This document shows positions 9,568 through 17,986 of a stretch of DNA of 64,000 nt, in pieces. The DNA is from Gracilimonas sp. (GTDB taxonomy: Bacteria > Bacteroidota > Rhodothermia > Balneolales > Balneolaceae), in contig NZ_JAEPPI010000001.1 in the NCBI RefSeq assembly GCF_017641085.1, positions 1-64,000 of the forward strand, given 5' to 3'. A model generated the notes under the pieces. The model was not told the DNA's origin. It ran no database searches and saw nothing but the letters and a program-made list of their open reading frames with translations. Position numbers and translations under genes: made by a program. Within the stretch, counting starts at the first letter, position 1, and each line of letters opens with the position of its first letter.

Positions 9568-10005
9568 GTGGAATTCCCGGACAAGCAGCCTATCATTGAA
9601 TATACGCACCGACTCCGAAGCCGGTATGGTGAGACCGATAGGATGGGATACGCGTATTATGGTCGTTACCTGGAATATTTTGAAGTAGCCCGTACTGAGA
9701 TGATTCGCTCATACGGGCTTTCATATCGGGAGATGGAAGATTCCGGTGTGATGTTGCCAGTGATTCATGCCGAGCTGGAATATAAAATGCCCATCACCTA
9801 TGACGAGGAAATGCATATTAAAGTGATGGTATATGATATGCCCACCGTTCGGCTTCAAACTTTTTATGAAGTAAGAACTTCAGCATCCGATAAGGTGCAT
9901 GTGTTTGGGGAAGTCAGTCTTTGTTTTATGGATCGTGAATCCCGAAAACCTCTGCGCGCACCCGAATCTTTTCTTCAGGGTATTAAAGGTCAGCTAAACG
10001 GGTAA
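9568..10005 (+). CDS. Acyl-CoA thioesterase, YbgC/4-hydroxybenzoyl-CoA type hotdog fold
   Basis: The 145-residue protein has the 4HBT signature: RYGETDRMGYAYYGRYLEYFE with the active-site Asp in the ETDRMG segment, then the hotdog helix VARTEMIRSYG and strand LEYKMPITYDEE. Start is GTG, 5 bases after accA. It could hydrolyse acyl-CoA or acyl-ACP thioesters; the link to accA suggests lipid metabolism, but no Tol-Pal genes are adjacent, so a YbgC-Tol role is not supported here. Confidence 0.85.
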   Translation: MEFPDKQPIIEYTHRLRSRYGETDRMGYAYYGRYLEYFEVARTEMIRSYGLSYREMEDSGVMLPVIHAELEYKMPITYDEEMHIKVMVYDMPTVRLQTFYEVRTSASDKVHVFGEVSLCFMDRESRKPLRAPESFLQGIKGQLNG

Positions 10006-10008
10006 AAT

Positions 10009-10479
10009 GTGTGGAGCCTGCAGGCACATAACAAGACATTGTACTGGAGTTTGCTGTCGGCACTGTTGTTTCTGGATATTGCAGCCCTGGGCCCCGGTCT
10101 GTTTTCATCTTCATCAATAGCTATAAACAGCTGGCAATTTGCCATATTTGATGTGCTATGCCATCAGGATCCTGCCCGCTCATATACTCTTTCCGGGGTT
10201 CAAATGGCCGTTTGTGCAAGATGTTTTGGTATTTATGGGGCATTGTTGGCCGGCTGGATTTTACTGCCTGTGTATGCCCTGTTAAAAAAGCGGGGACAAA
10301 ACATAGAAAAGGGCTGGTTAATTGCTGCTATTCTGTTAAATTTAGTTGATGTTTCGGGAAACTATTTCGGCCTTTGGACGAATACCCTTACCTCAAGATT
10401 TATTATGGGTGCCTTATTTGGATTACCGCTCGCATTTATCTTGGTACATGAATTTTTCACACTTAATAATTCGGAGTAA
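10009..10479 (+). CDS. DUF2085 integral membrane protein
   Basis: The 156-residue product has about four membrane helices. The DUF2085 hallmark is clear: a CHQDPARSY motif followed by a CARCFGIYGALLAGW segment, giving a Cys-His pair and a C-x2-C pair that could bind a metal. The start is GTG, 3 bases after the thioesterase stop; an ATG two bases earlier is in another frame. The function is unknown. It belongs to a string of small membrane-protein genes leading to cdsA. Confidence 0.8.
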   Translation: MWSLQAHNKTLYWSLLSALLFLDIAALGPGLFSSSSIAINSWQFAIFDVLCHQDPARSYTLSGVQMAVCARCFGIYGALLAGWILLPVYALLKKRGQNIEKGWLIAAILLNLVDVSGNYFGLWTNTLTSRFIMGALFGLPLAFILVHEFFTLNNSE

Positions 10480-10481
10480 CA

Positions 10482-11039
10482 ATGGATATGGAAAACGAAC
10501 AGATACAAGAAAACCCAAGTTATTGGAATTCAGTAATAATAGCCTCACTGGTAGTAGGGATTGTAGTTACAGCCTTTGCAATTATCGGCGGGTATATGAC
10601 TTTAGGTTCTGAGCCATCAGGATCATTTTTTAGTTCAGCTCAACTTCTTGGTACCATAGGGTGTTTGGTCGGGGCCATTGGTGGAGTGCTTGCAAACTGG
10701 CACTACACTAAAGAGTATGACATTACCTACAAAATCGGCAAAGGTGCATTAATTGGACTTTTCGTTGGTCTGGGTGCTACCATTGTTTCTGTTATTTTAG
10801 GACAAATCTGGAATATTATTGATCCAAGTTTTCAGCAAGCTCTTGTAGACTGGAACATTCAGAATATTGAAGCCATGCAAATGCCGGCCGAAGCAAAAGA
10901 GCAAGCTATTTCCGGGATGGAAAATCCCAATTCCGCTAAAAACATAGGTCTTCAGGCTTTGTTTACTTTTATTGGTCTTGGTGTTATGAACGTAATCTCG
11001 GGCTTAATCGGCGCTAAAATTTTCGCATCAGAAGAGTAA
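10482..11039 (+). CDS. DUF4199 membrane protein
   Basis: The 185-residue protein has four predicted membrane helices in the DUF4199 arrangement: helix 1 SVIIASLVVGIVVTAFAII, a pair around residues 45-65 and 85-105, then a soluble segment, then a last helix near the C-terminus. The family is common in Bacteroidota and has no assigned role. The start codon lies 2 bases after the previous stop, and a CPBP protease-like gene follows 9 bases later, so it is part of the same operon. Confidence 0.75.
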   Translation: MDMENEQIQENPSYWNSVIIASLVVGIVVTAFAIIGGYMTLGSEPSGSFFSSAQLLGTIGCLVGAIGGVLANWHYTKEYDITYKIGKGALIGLFVGLGATIVSVILGQIWNIIDPSFQQALVDWNIQNIEAMQMPAEAKEQAISGMENPNSAKNIGLQALFTFIGLGVMNVISGLIGAKIFASEE

Positions 11040-11048
11040 AAGAAGTTA

Positions 11049-12005
11049 ATGAATCAGGAAAAAGAGACGGCATCTTCGCACAGTGAGTATCAGCAAGTAT
11101 ATGAAAACAGTAAGCCAACCCCGTGGGTAGAACGTAATGGTTTTGCCCACTGGGGAATGGCTATTGCCTGGGTTTTTGTAGCACTAATCGCGTTTAACGT
11201 TGTTGGAATAATTGTTGGGTTCGTAGGAGTTTTAGCTACAGCTGAAAGCCTGGATGTGCAAACCATACTGGACGAGCTTTCCACCAACTTTGACATCCTT
11301 TTTCTGGCAAACTCCTCGGGTCAAATTCTCATCATGGCCCTTGCTACACTGCTGGTTGTCAAACTTCACGCAGTAAAGGGAGACCGGAAAGAATTTCTCA
11401 GAATGAAGCTTTCCGGGAATGTGTGGCAGGTAACCGCTTTGGCCGCCGTTCTTTTTGTTGTTGCTCAGCCCACTATTCTCTTTTTAGGATGGCTGAATTC
11501 CTTTCTGCCGGTTCCGGAAGCCATGGCTCAAATGCAGGAGACCATGGCCGAAATGATTTCAAACTTTCTGAAATCAGATAATGCCCTGCTTTTGGGAGTA
11601 TTTCATATTGGTTTGGTACCGGCGGTGTGCGAAGAGATTATGTATCGGGGATATGTGCAGCGGGCTTTTGAAAAAAGCTGGGGCATAACGGCTGCTATCT
11701 TAATATCAGGGGCTATCTTCGGAGCCTATCACCTTCAAATTTCAAACTTTTTACCGCTGGCCACTTTAGGTGTTTTCCTGGCCTATGTTACCTACATCTC
11801 TGATAGTCTGATTCCGGCTATGGTTGCTCACTTTGTAAATAACGGCGGACAAGTAGTAGCCAGCAGCTTTTACCCGGAAATGCTGGATGAGAAAATTACC
11901 CCGGAAATGGACATCCCTGTTCTTTTGGTAATTGGCAGTGTCGTTTTAACCACAGGTTTGCTTTATTACCTGTACACGTTGAAACCAAAAGAGCAGGAAT
12001 CATGA
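11049..12005 (+). CDS. CPBP family intramembrane glutamic protease (Abi/Rce1-like)
   Basis: The 318-residue polytopic membrane protein contains the CPBP motifs: EEIMYRGYVQRAF (catalytic Glu pair and Arg), GAIFGAYHL with the histidine of motif 2, and a final MVAHFVNNGG with the conserved His-x3-Asn. Relatives process prenylated proteins, bacteriocin-related peptides or regulators; the substrate here is unknown. Its stop overlaps the next gene's ATG by four bases (ATGA), which indicates translational coupling. Confidence 0.9.
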   Translation: MNQEKETASSHSEYQQVYENSKPTPWVERNGFAHWGMAIAWVFVALIAFNVVGIIVGFVGVLATAESLDVQTILDELSTNFDILFLANSSGQILIMALATLLVVKLHAVKGDRKEFLRMKLSGNVWQVTALAAVLFVVAQPTILFLGWLNSFLPVPEAMAQMQETMAEMISNFLKSDNALLLGVFHIGLVPAVCEEIMYRGYVQRAFEKSWGITAAILISGAIFGAYHLQISNFLPLATLGVFLAYVTYISDSLIPAMVAHFVNNGGQVVASSFYPEMLDEKITPEMDIPVLLVIGSVVLTTGLLYYLYTLKPKEQES

Positions 12006-12283
12006 GTTTTTTCTCCAAATCCCCCAAGCCAAACGATATCGATAATTGGGTTTGTGTGCTTGAAGGCAGCACAGACCTCGAAATCGAAATGGCGAAGAAC
12101 TACCTGTCTAACCTGAAGATTCCTTCCAATATCTTGTCCAAGCGCGATTCGGCCTACAGCCTGAATGTAAGTGAGATGGCGATGGTCTATTTATACGTGC
12201 CCAAAGAGTTTGAAAAAAAAGCCCGTAAGGCACTGGAAGATCTTGAAGAAGAAAATCCCGATTTCAATCCTGACACCGAATAA
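12002..12283 (+). CDS. DUF2007-like small protein
   Basis: The 93-residue soluble protein matches the DUF2007 pattern: a strand WVCVLEGSTDLEIEMAKNYL, then a turn and strand IPSNILSKRD, and a strand VYLYVPKEFEKKARKAL, a ferredoxin-like small fold sometimes described as a putative signalling domain. It is translationally coupled to the CPBP protease gene and is followed 12 bases later by cdsA. Its function is unknown. Confidence 0.7.
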   Translation: MSFFSKSPKPNDIDNWVCVLEGSTDLEIEMAKNYLSNLKIPSNILSKRDSAYSLNVSEMAMVYLYVPKEFEKKARKALEDLEEENPDFNPDTE

Positions 12284-12295
12284 CCGGAGCCTGAC

Positions 12296-13117
12296 TTGAG
12301 TGAACTTGTAAAACGCATTCTTTTTGCGGTACCTGCAGCAATTTTATTCATTTTCTTGACATGGATGGGAGGCTGGTACTTCAAAGGCTTCATCATTTTT
12401 ATAGGATTTTTTATTCAGCAGGAAGTGATGCGGTTGATGAGCAGTGCGGGCAATCCCACCGATCAATACTTTCCCTACACCATAGGTTTGTGGATTATGC
12501 TGTTCCCGGTACTTCCTTATGCTTTTGAAATAGGACTGGGCATTCTACTCCTCTTCATTGCCATTCAAACTTTTGATGTGTCCGAAGAGAGTATCACTAA
12601 ATTGAGCACTTCTTTTTTTGCGGGATTGTATGCTCCCCTTGGTCTTCTTTGCCTGATGCTGATTCGGGATCTTGGCACCAACGAAACCGGCTTCCTGCTA
12701 ACCCTGGCTGCCGTACTAATGGTGTGGGGCGGGGATGTGTTTGCCTACTTCGGTGGACGTTCATTCGGGAAAAGAAAACTGGCTCCTTCCATCAGTCCCA
12801 ATAAAACCTGGGAAGGTTTTATATCGGGTTATTTTGGGTGCTTTGTGGGGTTGGCCATTGCCTTATATGCCATCCCATTTGAAACGAGTGTAACGATGAC
12901 TCTGACTCTTCCGTTAATTTTGTTGGTGGGCACCTTTGGTCCCGTCGGGGATTTAATTGAAAGCAAAATCAAAAGAAAAGCCGGTGTAAAAGATTCTTCT
13001 GATTTACTTCCGGGGCACGGAGGATTCTTTGATCGTTTTGATGCACTGCTACTGGTAGCACCCGCCGTTTATATTTATTTACAGCTCATTCAGGAATTTG
13101 GATATGTCTCATTTTAA
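12296..13117 (+). CDS. cdsA: Phosphatidate cytidylyltransferase
   Basis: The 273-residue membrane enzyme makes CDP-diacylglycerol from phosphatidic acid and CTP, the branch point to all phospholipids. It has about eight membrane helices. The C-terminal signature is complete: SKIKRKAGVKDSSDLLPGHG followed by GFFDRFD, plus the upstream KLAPSISPNKTWEG. The start is TTG. The last 14 bases overlap the next gene, pointing to co-expression with the dipeptide epimerase. Confidence 0.95.
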   Translation: MSELVKRILFAVPAAILFIFLTWMGGWYFKGFIIFIGFFIQQEVMRLMSSAGNPTDQYFPYTIGLWIMLFPVLPYAFEIGLGILLLFIAIQTFDVSEESITKLSTSFFAGLYAPLGLLCLMLIRDLGTNETGFLLTLAAVLMVWGGDVFAYFGGRSFGKRKLAPSISPNKTWEGFISGYFGCFVGLAIALYAIPFETSVTMTLTLPLILLVGTFGPVGDLIESKIKRKAGVKDSSDLLPGHGGFFDRFDALLLVAPAVYIYLQLIQEFGYVSF

Positions 13118-14129
13118 GGTCGATTGGGAAGTATTCCCGCTTAAGCTAAAAGAAGTTTTCACCATCTCAAGAGGATCAAAATCTCAGGTACCCAATGTAT
13201 TTCTGTCTATAACCAAAGATGGATTTACCGGTTATGGAGAGGCCGGTCCTAATACGCGATACAATGAGACTCCGGAAAAAGTAAAAGAGTACTTTGATTC
13301 GCTACCCGATGACTTTTTTGATGAAATTGAACATGCGGAAGAAATAACTGAAAAGCTGGAAGGCCTGAATCTATCCTCCATTCAGTCAGCAAAATGCGCA
13401 ATCGAAATGGCATGGCTGGATTGGTGGGCCAAATCCCAGGATCAACCATTGTGGAGGTTATGGGGTATAGGTTCTCCAACAGGCCCGGTGACCTCCTACA
13501 CCATCGGCTTGGATAAGCCTGAAAGAATGCAGAAGAAAATTCAGGAAGCCGGTCAGTATCCGGTTTACAAGATCAAGCTGGGAACGGACAGGGACAGAGA
13601 GATTATTCAGGCTATCAGAGAAGTCACAGACAAACCCCTTCGGGTGGATGCCAATGAAGGCTGGACAAACCTTGACCAGGCCAAAAGAGAGATCGAGTTT
13701 TTAGCCACCCAAAATGTAGAATTGATTGAACAACCCATGCCTGCTGATGAGTTTGAGCTCATGAAAAAATTGAAGCAATGGTCACCATTGCCACTGGCTG
13801 CTGATGAAAGCTTTCGGGGAAATGAAGACCTCCGGGAAATAGCAGAAGCTTTCCATGTGATTAACATCAAACTGATGAAAATAGGAAGCTTGGTTAAAGC
13901 GAGACAGGTTCTGAAAGAAGCCCGTTCTTTGGGAATGGAGGTCATGATAGGGTGCATGATCGAAAGCTCTTTGGCGAACGCTGCAGGAACACTATTGGCC
14001 CTTGAAGCAGACTACGCCGACCTGGACGGCCACCTTTTGATAGGGAATGATCCGTTTAGTGGTTTAACAGTGCTGGAATCACGAGAAATTGAATTATCGG
14101 AGAAACCGGGTTTCGGGGTTAGTAAGTGA
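13104..14129 (+). CDS. Dipeptide (L-Ala-D/L-Glu) epimerase, enolase superfamily
   Basis: The 341-residue enzyme belongs to the muconate-lactonizing subgroup of the enolase superfamily. The catalytic lysine pair is visible as YKIKLG (Lys158) and NIKLMKIG (Lys256), and the Mg ligands are Asp182 (VDANEGW), Glu209 (LIEQPMP) and Asp234 (AADESF). Ala-Glu epimerases act in recycling of murein peptides; related members accept other dipeptides, so the exact substrate is inferred. ATG at 13104 was chosen over TTG at 13098. It overlaps cdsA by 14 bases. Confidence 0.8.
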   Translation: MSHFKVDWEVFPLKLKEVFTISRGSKSQVPNVFLSITKDGFTGYGEAGPNTRYNETPEKVKEYFDSLPDDFFDEIEHAEEITEKLEGLNLSSIQSAKCAIEMAWLDWWAKSQDQPLWRLWGIGSPTGPVTSYTIGLDKPERMQKKIQEAGQYPVYKIKLGTDRDREIIQAIREVTDKPLRVDANEGWTNLDQAKREIEFLATQNVELIEQPMPADEFELMKKLKQWSPLPLAADESFRGNEDLREIAEAFHVINIKLMKIGSLVKARQVLKEARSLGMEVMIGCMIESSLANAAGTLLALEADYADLDGHLLIGNDPFSGLTVLESREIELSEKPGFGVSK

Positions 14130-14180
14130 ATGTTTTTGTAGCCGGATGTGGTTTGGTATGAAAACAAAGAAACCAAGATT

Positions 14181-15077
14181 ATGAATATTCTTATTACGGG
14201 CGGAACAGGTTTTATTGGCGAAGAATTGAGAACTATGCTTCTCAAACAAGGTCATAACCTGGTAATTGTGAGTCGCAGCCCCAAAAAATATGAAGACGAA
14301 GCGGCCAAAAACCAGCGGTTTATTGGGTGGGATGATGATCTTGCCACCGAGATGAATGAAATAGATGGGGTGATAAACCTTGCGGGAGAAAACCTGTTCG
14401 GCCAACGCTGGACCGATGAAGTGAAGACGAGAATTATGGATAGCCGGGTTCGATCCACACAACAGTTGGTGGATGCCATGCGGGAAGCCGATCAAAAGCC
14501 GGATGTTTTTATATCCGCCTCGGCTTCAGGAATCTATGGAAACCGTGGTGATGATATTTTGGATGAAGAAGAAGCTCATGGAAGTGATTTTTTAGCTGAC
14601 GTATGTGAGGCGTGGGAGGCGGAGTCTCAAAAGGCAGCCGGGTTTGGGGTTCGGGTAGTCAACCCGCGTATCGGAATTGTATTGGAGAAAGGGGGCGGAG
14701 CTCTTGGAAAAATGGTCCCGCCCTTTCAGTTTTTGGTAGGCGGACCCGTTGGCAGCGGTGAGCAATACATGAGTTGGATTCACAGAACGGATCTATGTAA
14801 AGCACTTACTTTTCCATTAGTGAATGAAGAGTTTACCGGTGCTTATAATGTATGTTCCCCTAATCCGGTTACGATGAATGAGTTTGCCGAGACTCTGGGT
14901 AACGTTATGAATCGTCCGTCCATATTCCGGGTACCTAAGTTTGCTCTGGATATTGTATTGGGTGAAGCCGCCAAGCCGGTAACCGACAGTATCCGCATGC
15001 AACCAAAGAAGCTGCAAGTTGCGGATTTTGAGTTTCATTTTGAGTATTTGGAAGAAGCCCTCGCTGACATTGTGTAG
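14181..15077 (+). CDS. TIGR01777 family epimerase-like NAD-binding protein (YfcH-type)
   Basis: The 298-residue protein begins with the Rossmann motif MNILITGGTGFIGEEL and contains SASASGIYGNRG (the Ser/Tyr region), WEAES, and SWIHRTDLC followed by the conserved C-terminal DUF1731-type region. It is an extended short-chain dehydrogenase relative of the YfcH/SulA type with no known substrate. A GTG 33 bases upstream would add an unrelated leader; the ATG puts the nucleotide-binding motif at the N-terminus as expected. The stop TAG lies at the edge of the inverted repeat that follows. Confidence 0.85.
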   Translation: MNILITGGTGFIGEELRTMLLKQGHNLVIVSRSPKKYEDEAAKNQRFIGWDDDLATEMNEIDGVINLAGENLFGQRWTDEVKTRIMDSRVRSTQQLVDAMREADQKPDVFISASASGIYGNRGDDILDEEEAHGSDFLADVCEAWEAESQKAAGFGVRVVNPRIGIVLEKGGGALGKMVPPFQFLVGGPVGSGEQYMSWIHRTDLCKALTFPLVNEEFTGAYNVCSPNPVTMNEFAETLGNVMNRPSIFRVPKFALDIVLGEAAKPVTDSIRMQPKKLQVADFEFHFEYLEEALADIV

Positions 15078-15078
15078 G

Positions 15079-15240
15079 AGGTGTTAGGGGCAAGGTTTTA
15101 GTTGTTAGGTTTTAGTGGTTCTTTAAATTGCCTTGACACTGCTAAAAGATTAGTACTAGAAAGTTAATGTGAAGACTTTTCGCTTACGATCCACATGCTC
15201 CACTAAAACCTAACACCTTGTCCCTAAAACCTATAACCTA
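15079..15240. repeat. Intergenic inverted repeat, GTTAGGTTTTAG word family, copy 1
   Basis: This fills the gap between two convergent genes. The left arm (to 15118) and right arm (15200-15240) share a perfect 16-base inverted match (TGTTAGGTTTTAGTGG at 15103-15118; complement at 15200-15215). Both arms continue with slight variants of the same 8-base word (GGTTTTAG, GGTGTTAG, GGTTATAG). The spacer is about 80 bases. The right arm holds the complete 17-mer shared with the copies at 32624, 54938 and 55378. Confidence 0.85.
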
Positions 15241-15244
15241 TAAC

Positions 15245-17878
15245 CTAATTCTCCCTGTTAATCGTCCAGCAGCGAAGGCCTTCTCTTGTTTGAGCAATCA
15301 GTTCTTTTTGTCCATCACCGTTTAAATCTGTAATAATCGGATACTTCATTCCGGATGTGGGTATTCCAAATAAACGTTCTCCGGTCAGCACTTCCCAGGC
15401 ATAAAGCCGGCCGAACTCAGCCAATGCAACCAGCTCAAGAGTGTTATCCGAATTTATATCGATAAGTTGCGGAGCAAATGTTGTGGAAGCAGGCTGACCG
15501 AGACTTTTTGTAAACCGGAGCTCTCCTTCCTTGTTGTATAAGAACAACGACCCATTTAAACTTTGGGTAATCAGTAAGTCATTCCGATAAAACCCGGTGC
15601 TGTCTCTGAGCAAAATGTTCTCCCGATAGTCAACGGATGAAAGCTCATTATTGGCTATGTAGAGTGAACGTATGGAAACGGAATCTTCAGAAATAGTAGT
15701 TGCCAGAGAATCACTGAAAACCGGATTAATCCCTAACGAATAAAGATAGCCATCAGCTGCACTGGCGGTTACCTGGTTTTCGAAAACGAGTGGGGAGTGG
15801 GTGAATCGAGCATTCACAAATTGTGGATATCCCGGGCGCGTGTTTCCACTTCTCAACCAGCTATGTAAGGCATTTTCAGAAAAAGCCCAGACCGACCAAA
15901 CATCATCCAGAAGTGAAAATACCGGTTGTGACTGAACAGTTGCATTGGTGTTTTGAGGCCATCCGCGTACGTTTTCACCTCTCCCGTCCAGAACATGAAC
16001 TTTCCTATCTTCGGTGGCTACGACAATTTCAGGGACACCGTTTCTAAGAACATCCTGAACTAAAATAGGAGCTGTAATTGGCTCGTTCATTTCAAGCGGG
16101 AAACGCGGAAGCAGGTTTCCGTTCTCGTTCCAGGCAAAGATTTTAGAGCCGGCCGCCAGGAAAATGATTTGTTGCCCGTTTCCGTACCAATCGTATAATT
16201 GAGGACCTCCAATGGGTGCGAGTCCATCGGTTGATGTTTGCATAGCAATGGTGCCGTCCAAAGCAAGAGCCATCACCCGGCCGTCCTGAGTTGAGAAAAT
16301 GATTTCATCCGTACTGCTTCCAACTAAATCACCTAACACCGGTTTGCCGCTTAGCTCAAAATTGGATAGCGGCATGACCCATAATTCTTCATATGGCAGG
16401 CTCGACCCTTCTTTTGAGTAGGTGTTCAGCGTCAGGTTTATTGCATTGTTTTGGGTAGTCATCGTCATCGTTGTGATGTCGAAGCGACTGAGTAAACCGG
16501 CAACAGAAGTCTCCGTTTTCACATAGGGCCGGATGAATTGGAGAAAGTCGTTTGAGGCCGACCATACAAATCCACTCACTTCCTCAGGCAGGTTATCTCG
16601 TACATTTGAATAGGTTTCATCATAATAGATAACCCGCCGGCGGATTCGATCTGCATTCACGCTTTCAGCCAGTCCTTTTCGCTTTGCGATAACCACTATA
16701 TCATTTGAAAAGGCAAGGTAAAAATCCCGCAGCGTGCTCATTTCAGATCCGATCAGCTTACCCATCACGCTGCTGCTGATTTGATACGTATTATCCTGAA
16801 AATTAATCAGTCCATCGCGTACCAACCTATTGAGTTGGCTCCGGAAAGAATTTCGGTCTTTAAGCTTTCGCATAACCAAAAACTCGCCGGTTGAGAGTAG
16901 CCCGGATTCCGGGAAAGCCTCGAAAGCAAATTCTGATGCCAGAGTGTTAGCCAGGTTTTGGTACAGGCTGATATTCTGAAGCAATACCGAATCAAGTTTA
17001 GTGGTGATGGTATTGGTTGGCTCTACAGGAACCGAAACGGGAGGTAGCCTAAACAGGGCAAAAGCTGCAGCGTTGCTTGCTATATGCCGATCGAGAGTGA
17101 TGGGTTTGTTCTCATAAGAGAAAGCGTCCACTAAAATAGAATGCCGGTCTTCGGCCAGTTCGATATTTCCGGAAAGCTGGATATTATTGGTAGAGTCTGA
17201 ATAGGAATCGAAAGTAAAGGCTGCGGGTTGAGTGCCCGAGAAAGAAGACATTACGGCCGGGCGATTAATGACCGTTGCAAACTGTTCAACCCAATGATCT
17301 AATTGCGGGGTATTCAACACAAGCGTGGAAGCCGGAGGGTTTTGCTGAAGCTGAATCGAAGGTTTATCACCGAGAAAAGCACGTAATGAGTTTTCTATAA
17401 TCAGGCTCGATTCCGACAAAATAAGATAGTCATTTACCTGTGCTGCATAAATTTCCGTCTTATTGAAGAATAATTTATGAATGATGAACCCTTTAAATTC
17501 GTAATTATTCTGAGTGAACGGCTGATAAAACCTGGATGCCCATTGGCTCAAATCTGAGGAAGATGAACCCGTAATCCACAAAAAATTGGAGTGGAGGGAG
17601 GTAGCCGGATACAGAGCCACCGCTTTTATACTTAAGGGGTTATCCATTTCAGCATCGATGCCGGCCACTTGCTGCAGGGCCGATGGCGTTAAATCATCAA
17701 GGTAAGTGGCATACTCTTTGGTAATGATTTCTTGTACATTCAGTCCATCCTCGGGTACTACCAAAAAAGTGGCTTCCTCAGGAATTAATGCAAACCATTC
17801 ATTATCCGGTGCGGATGAGCAGGCAGCTATAAGGCTAATGGAAAAAAAAGTAATTAAGAGTTGAAAAAGGCGTTGCAT
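15245..17878 (-). CDS. Lipoprotein with C-terminal beta-propeller (PQQ/FG-GAP-like)
   Basis: The 877-residue product carries a lipoprotein signal (LFQLLITFFSISLIAAC, lipobox cysteine followed by SSAPDNEW). Residues to about 500 form an unrecognised region that resembles DUF3352-like surface proteins. The last 370 residues hold propeller-like blades (DEIIFSTQDGRVMALAL, PEIVVATEDRKVHVLDG, LELVALAEFGRLYAWEV, DLNGDGQKELIAQ) with FG-GAP-type DLNGDGQ loops. It is probably anchored in the outer membrane or periplasm. ATG at 17878 is preferred to the TTG just before it. The gene is divergent from the BatA-like gene; its role is unknown. Confidence 0.65.
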   Translation of the reverse strand: MQRLFQLLITFFSISLIAACSSAPDNEWFALIPEEATFLVVPEDGLNVQEIITKEYATYLDDLTPSALQQVAGIDAEMDNPLSIKAVALYPATSLHSNFLWITGSSSSDLSQWASRFYQPFTQNNYEFKGFIIHKLFFNKTEIYAAQVNDYLILSESSLIIENSLRAFLGDKPSIQLQQNPPASTLVLNTPQLDHWVEQFATVINRPAVMSSFSGTQPAAFTFDSYSDSTNNIQLSGNIELAEDRHSILVDAFSYENKPITLDRHIASNAAAFALFRLPPVSVPVEPTNTITTKLDSVLLQNISLYQNLANTLASEFAFEAFPESGLLSTGEFLVMRKLKDRNSFRSQLNRLVRDGLINFQDNTYQISSSVMGKLIGSEMSTLRDFYLAFSNDIVVIAKRKGLAESVNADRIRRRVIYYDETYSNVRDNLPEEVSGFVWSASNDFLQFIRPYVKTETSVAGLLSRFDITTMTMTTQNNAINLTLNTYSKEGSSLPYEELWVMPLSNFELSGKPVLGDLVGSSTDEIIFSTQDGRVMALALDGTIAMQTSTDGLAPIGGPQLYDWYGNGQQIIFLAAGSKIFAWNENGNLLPRFPLEMNEPITAPILVQDVLRNGVPEIVVATEDRKVHVLDGRGENVRGWPQNTNATVQSQPVFSLLDDVWSVWAFSENALHSWLRSGNTRPGYPQFVNARFTHSPLVFENQVTASAADGYLYSLGINPVFSDSLATTISEDSVSIRSLYIANNELSSVDYRENILLRDSTGFYRNDLLITQSLNGSLFLYNKEGELRFTKSLGQPASTTFAPQLIDINSDNTLELVALAEFGRLYAWEVLTGERLFGIPTSGMKYPIITDLNGDGQKELIAQTREGLRCWTINREN

Positions 17879-17986
17879 CAATAAGAAATAATAAGCTGTT
17901 TAGGTCTTGGTTCTGTATTGGCTAATTTCCGGGACTATAAAAAGTTCCGTATCAAAGAAATAAAGGTAACATTTTTTGAGCGCTAA

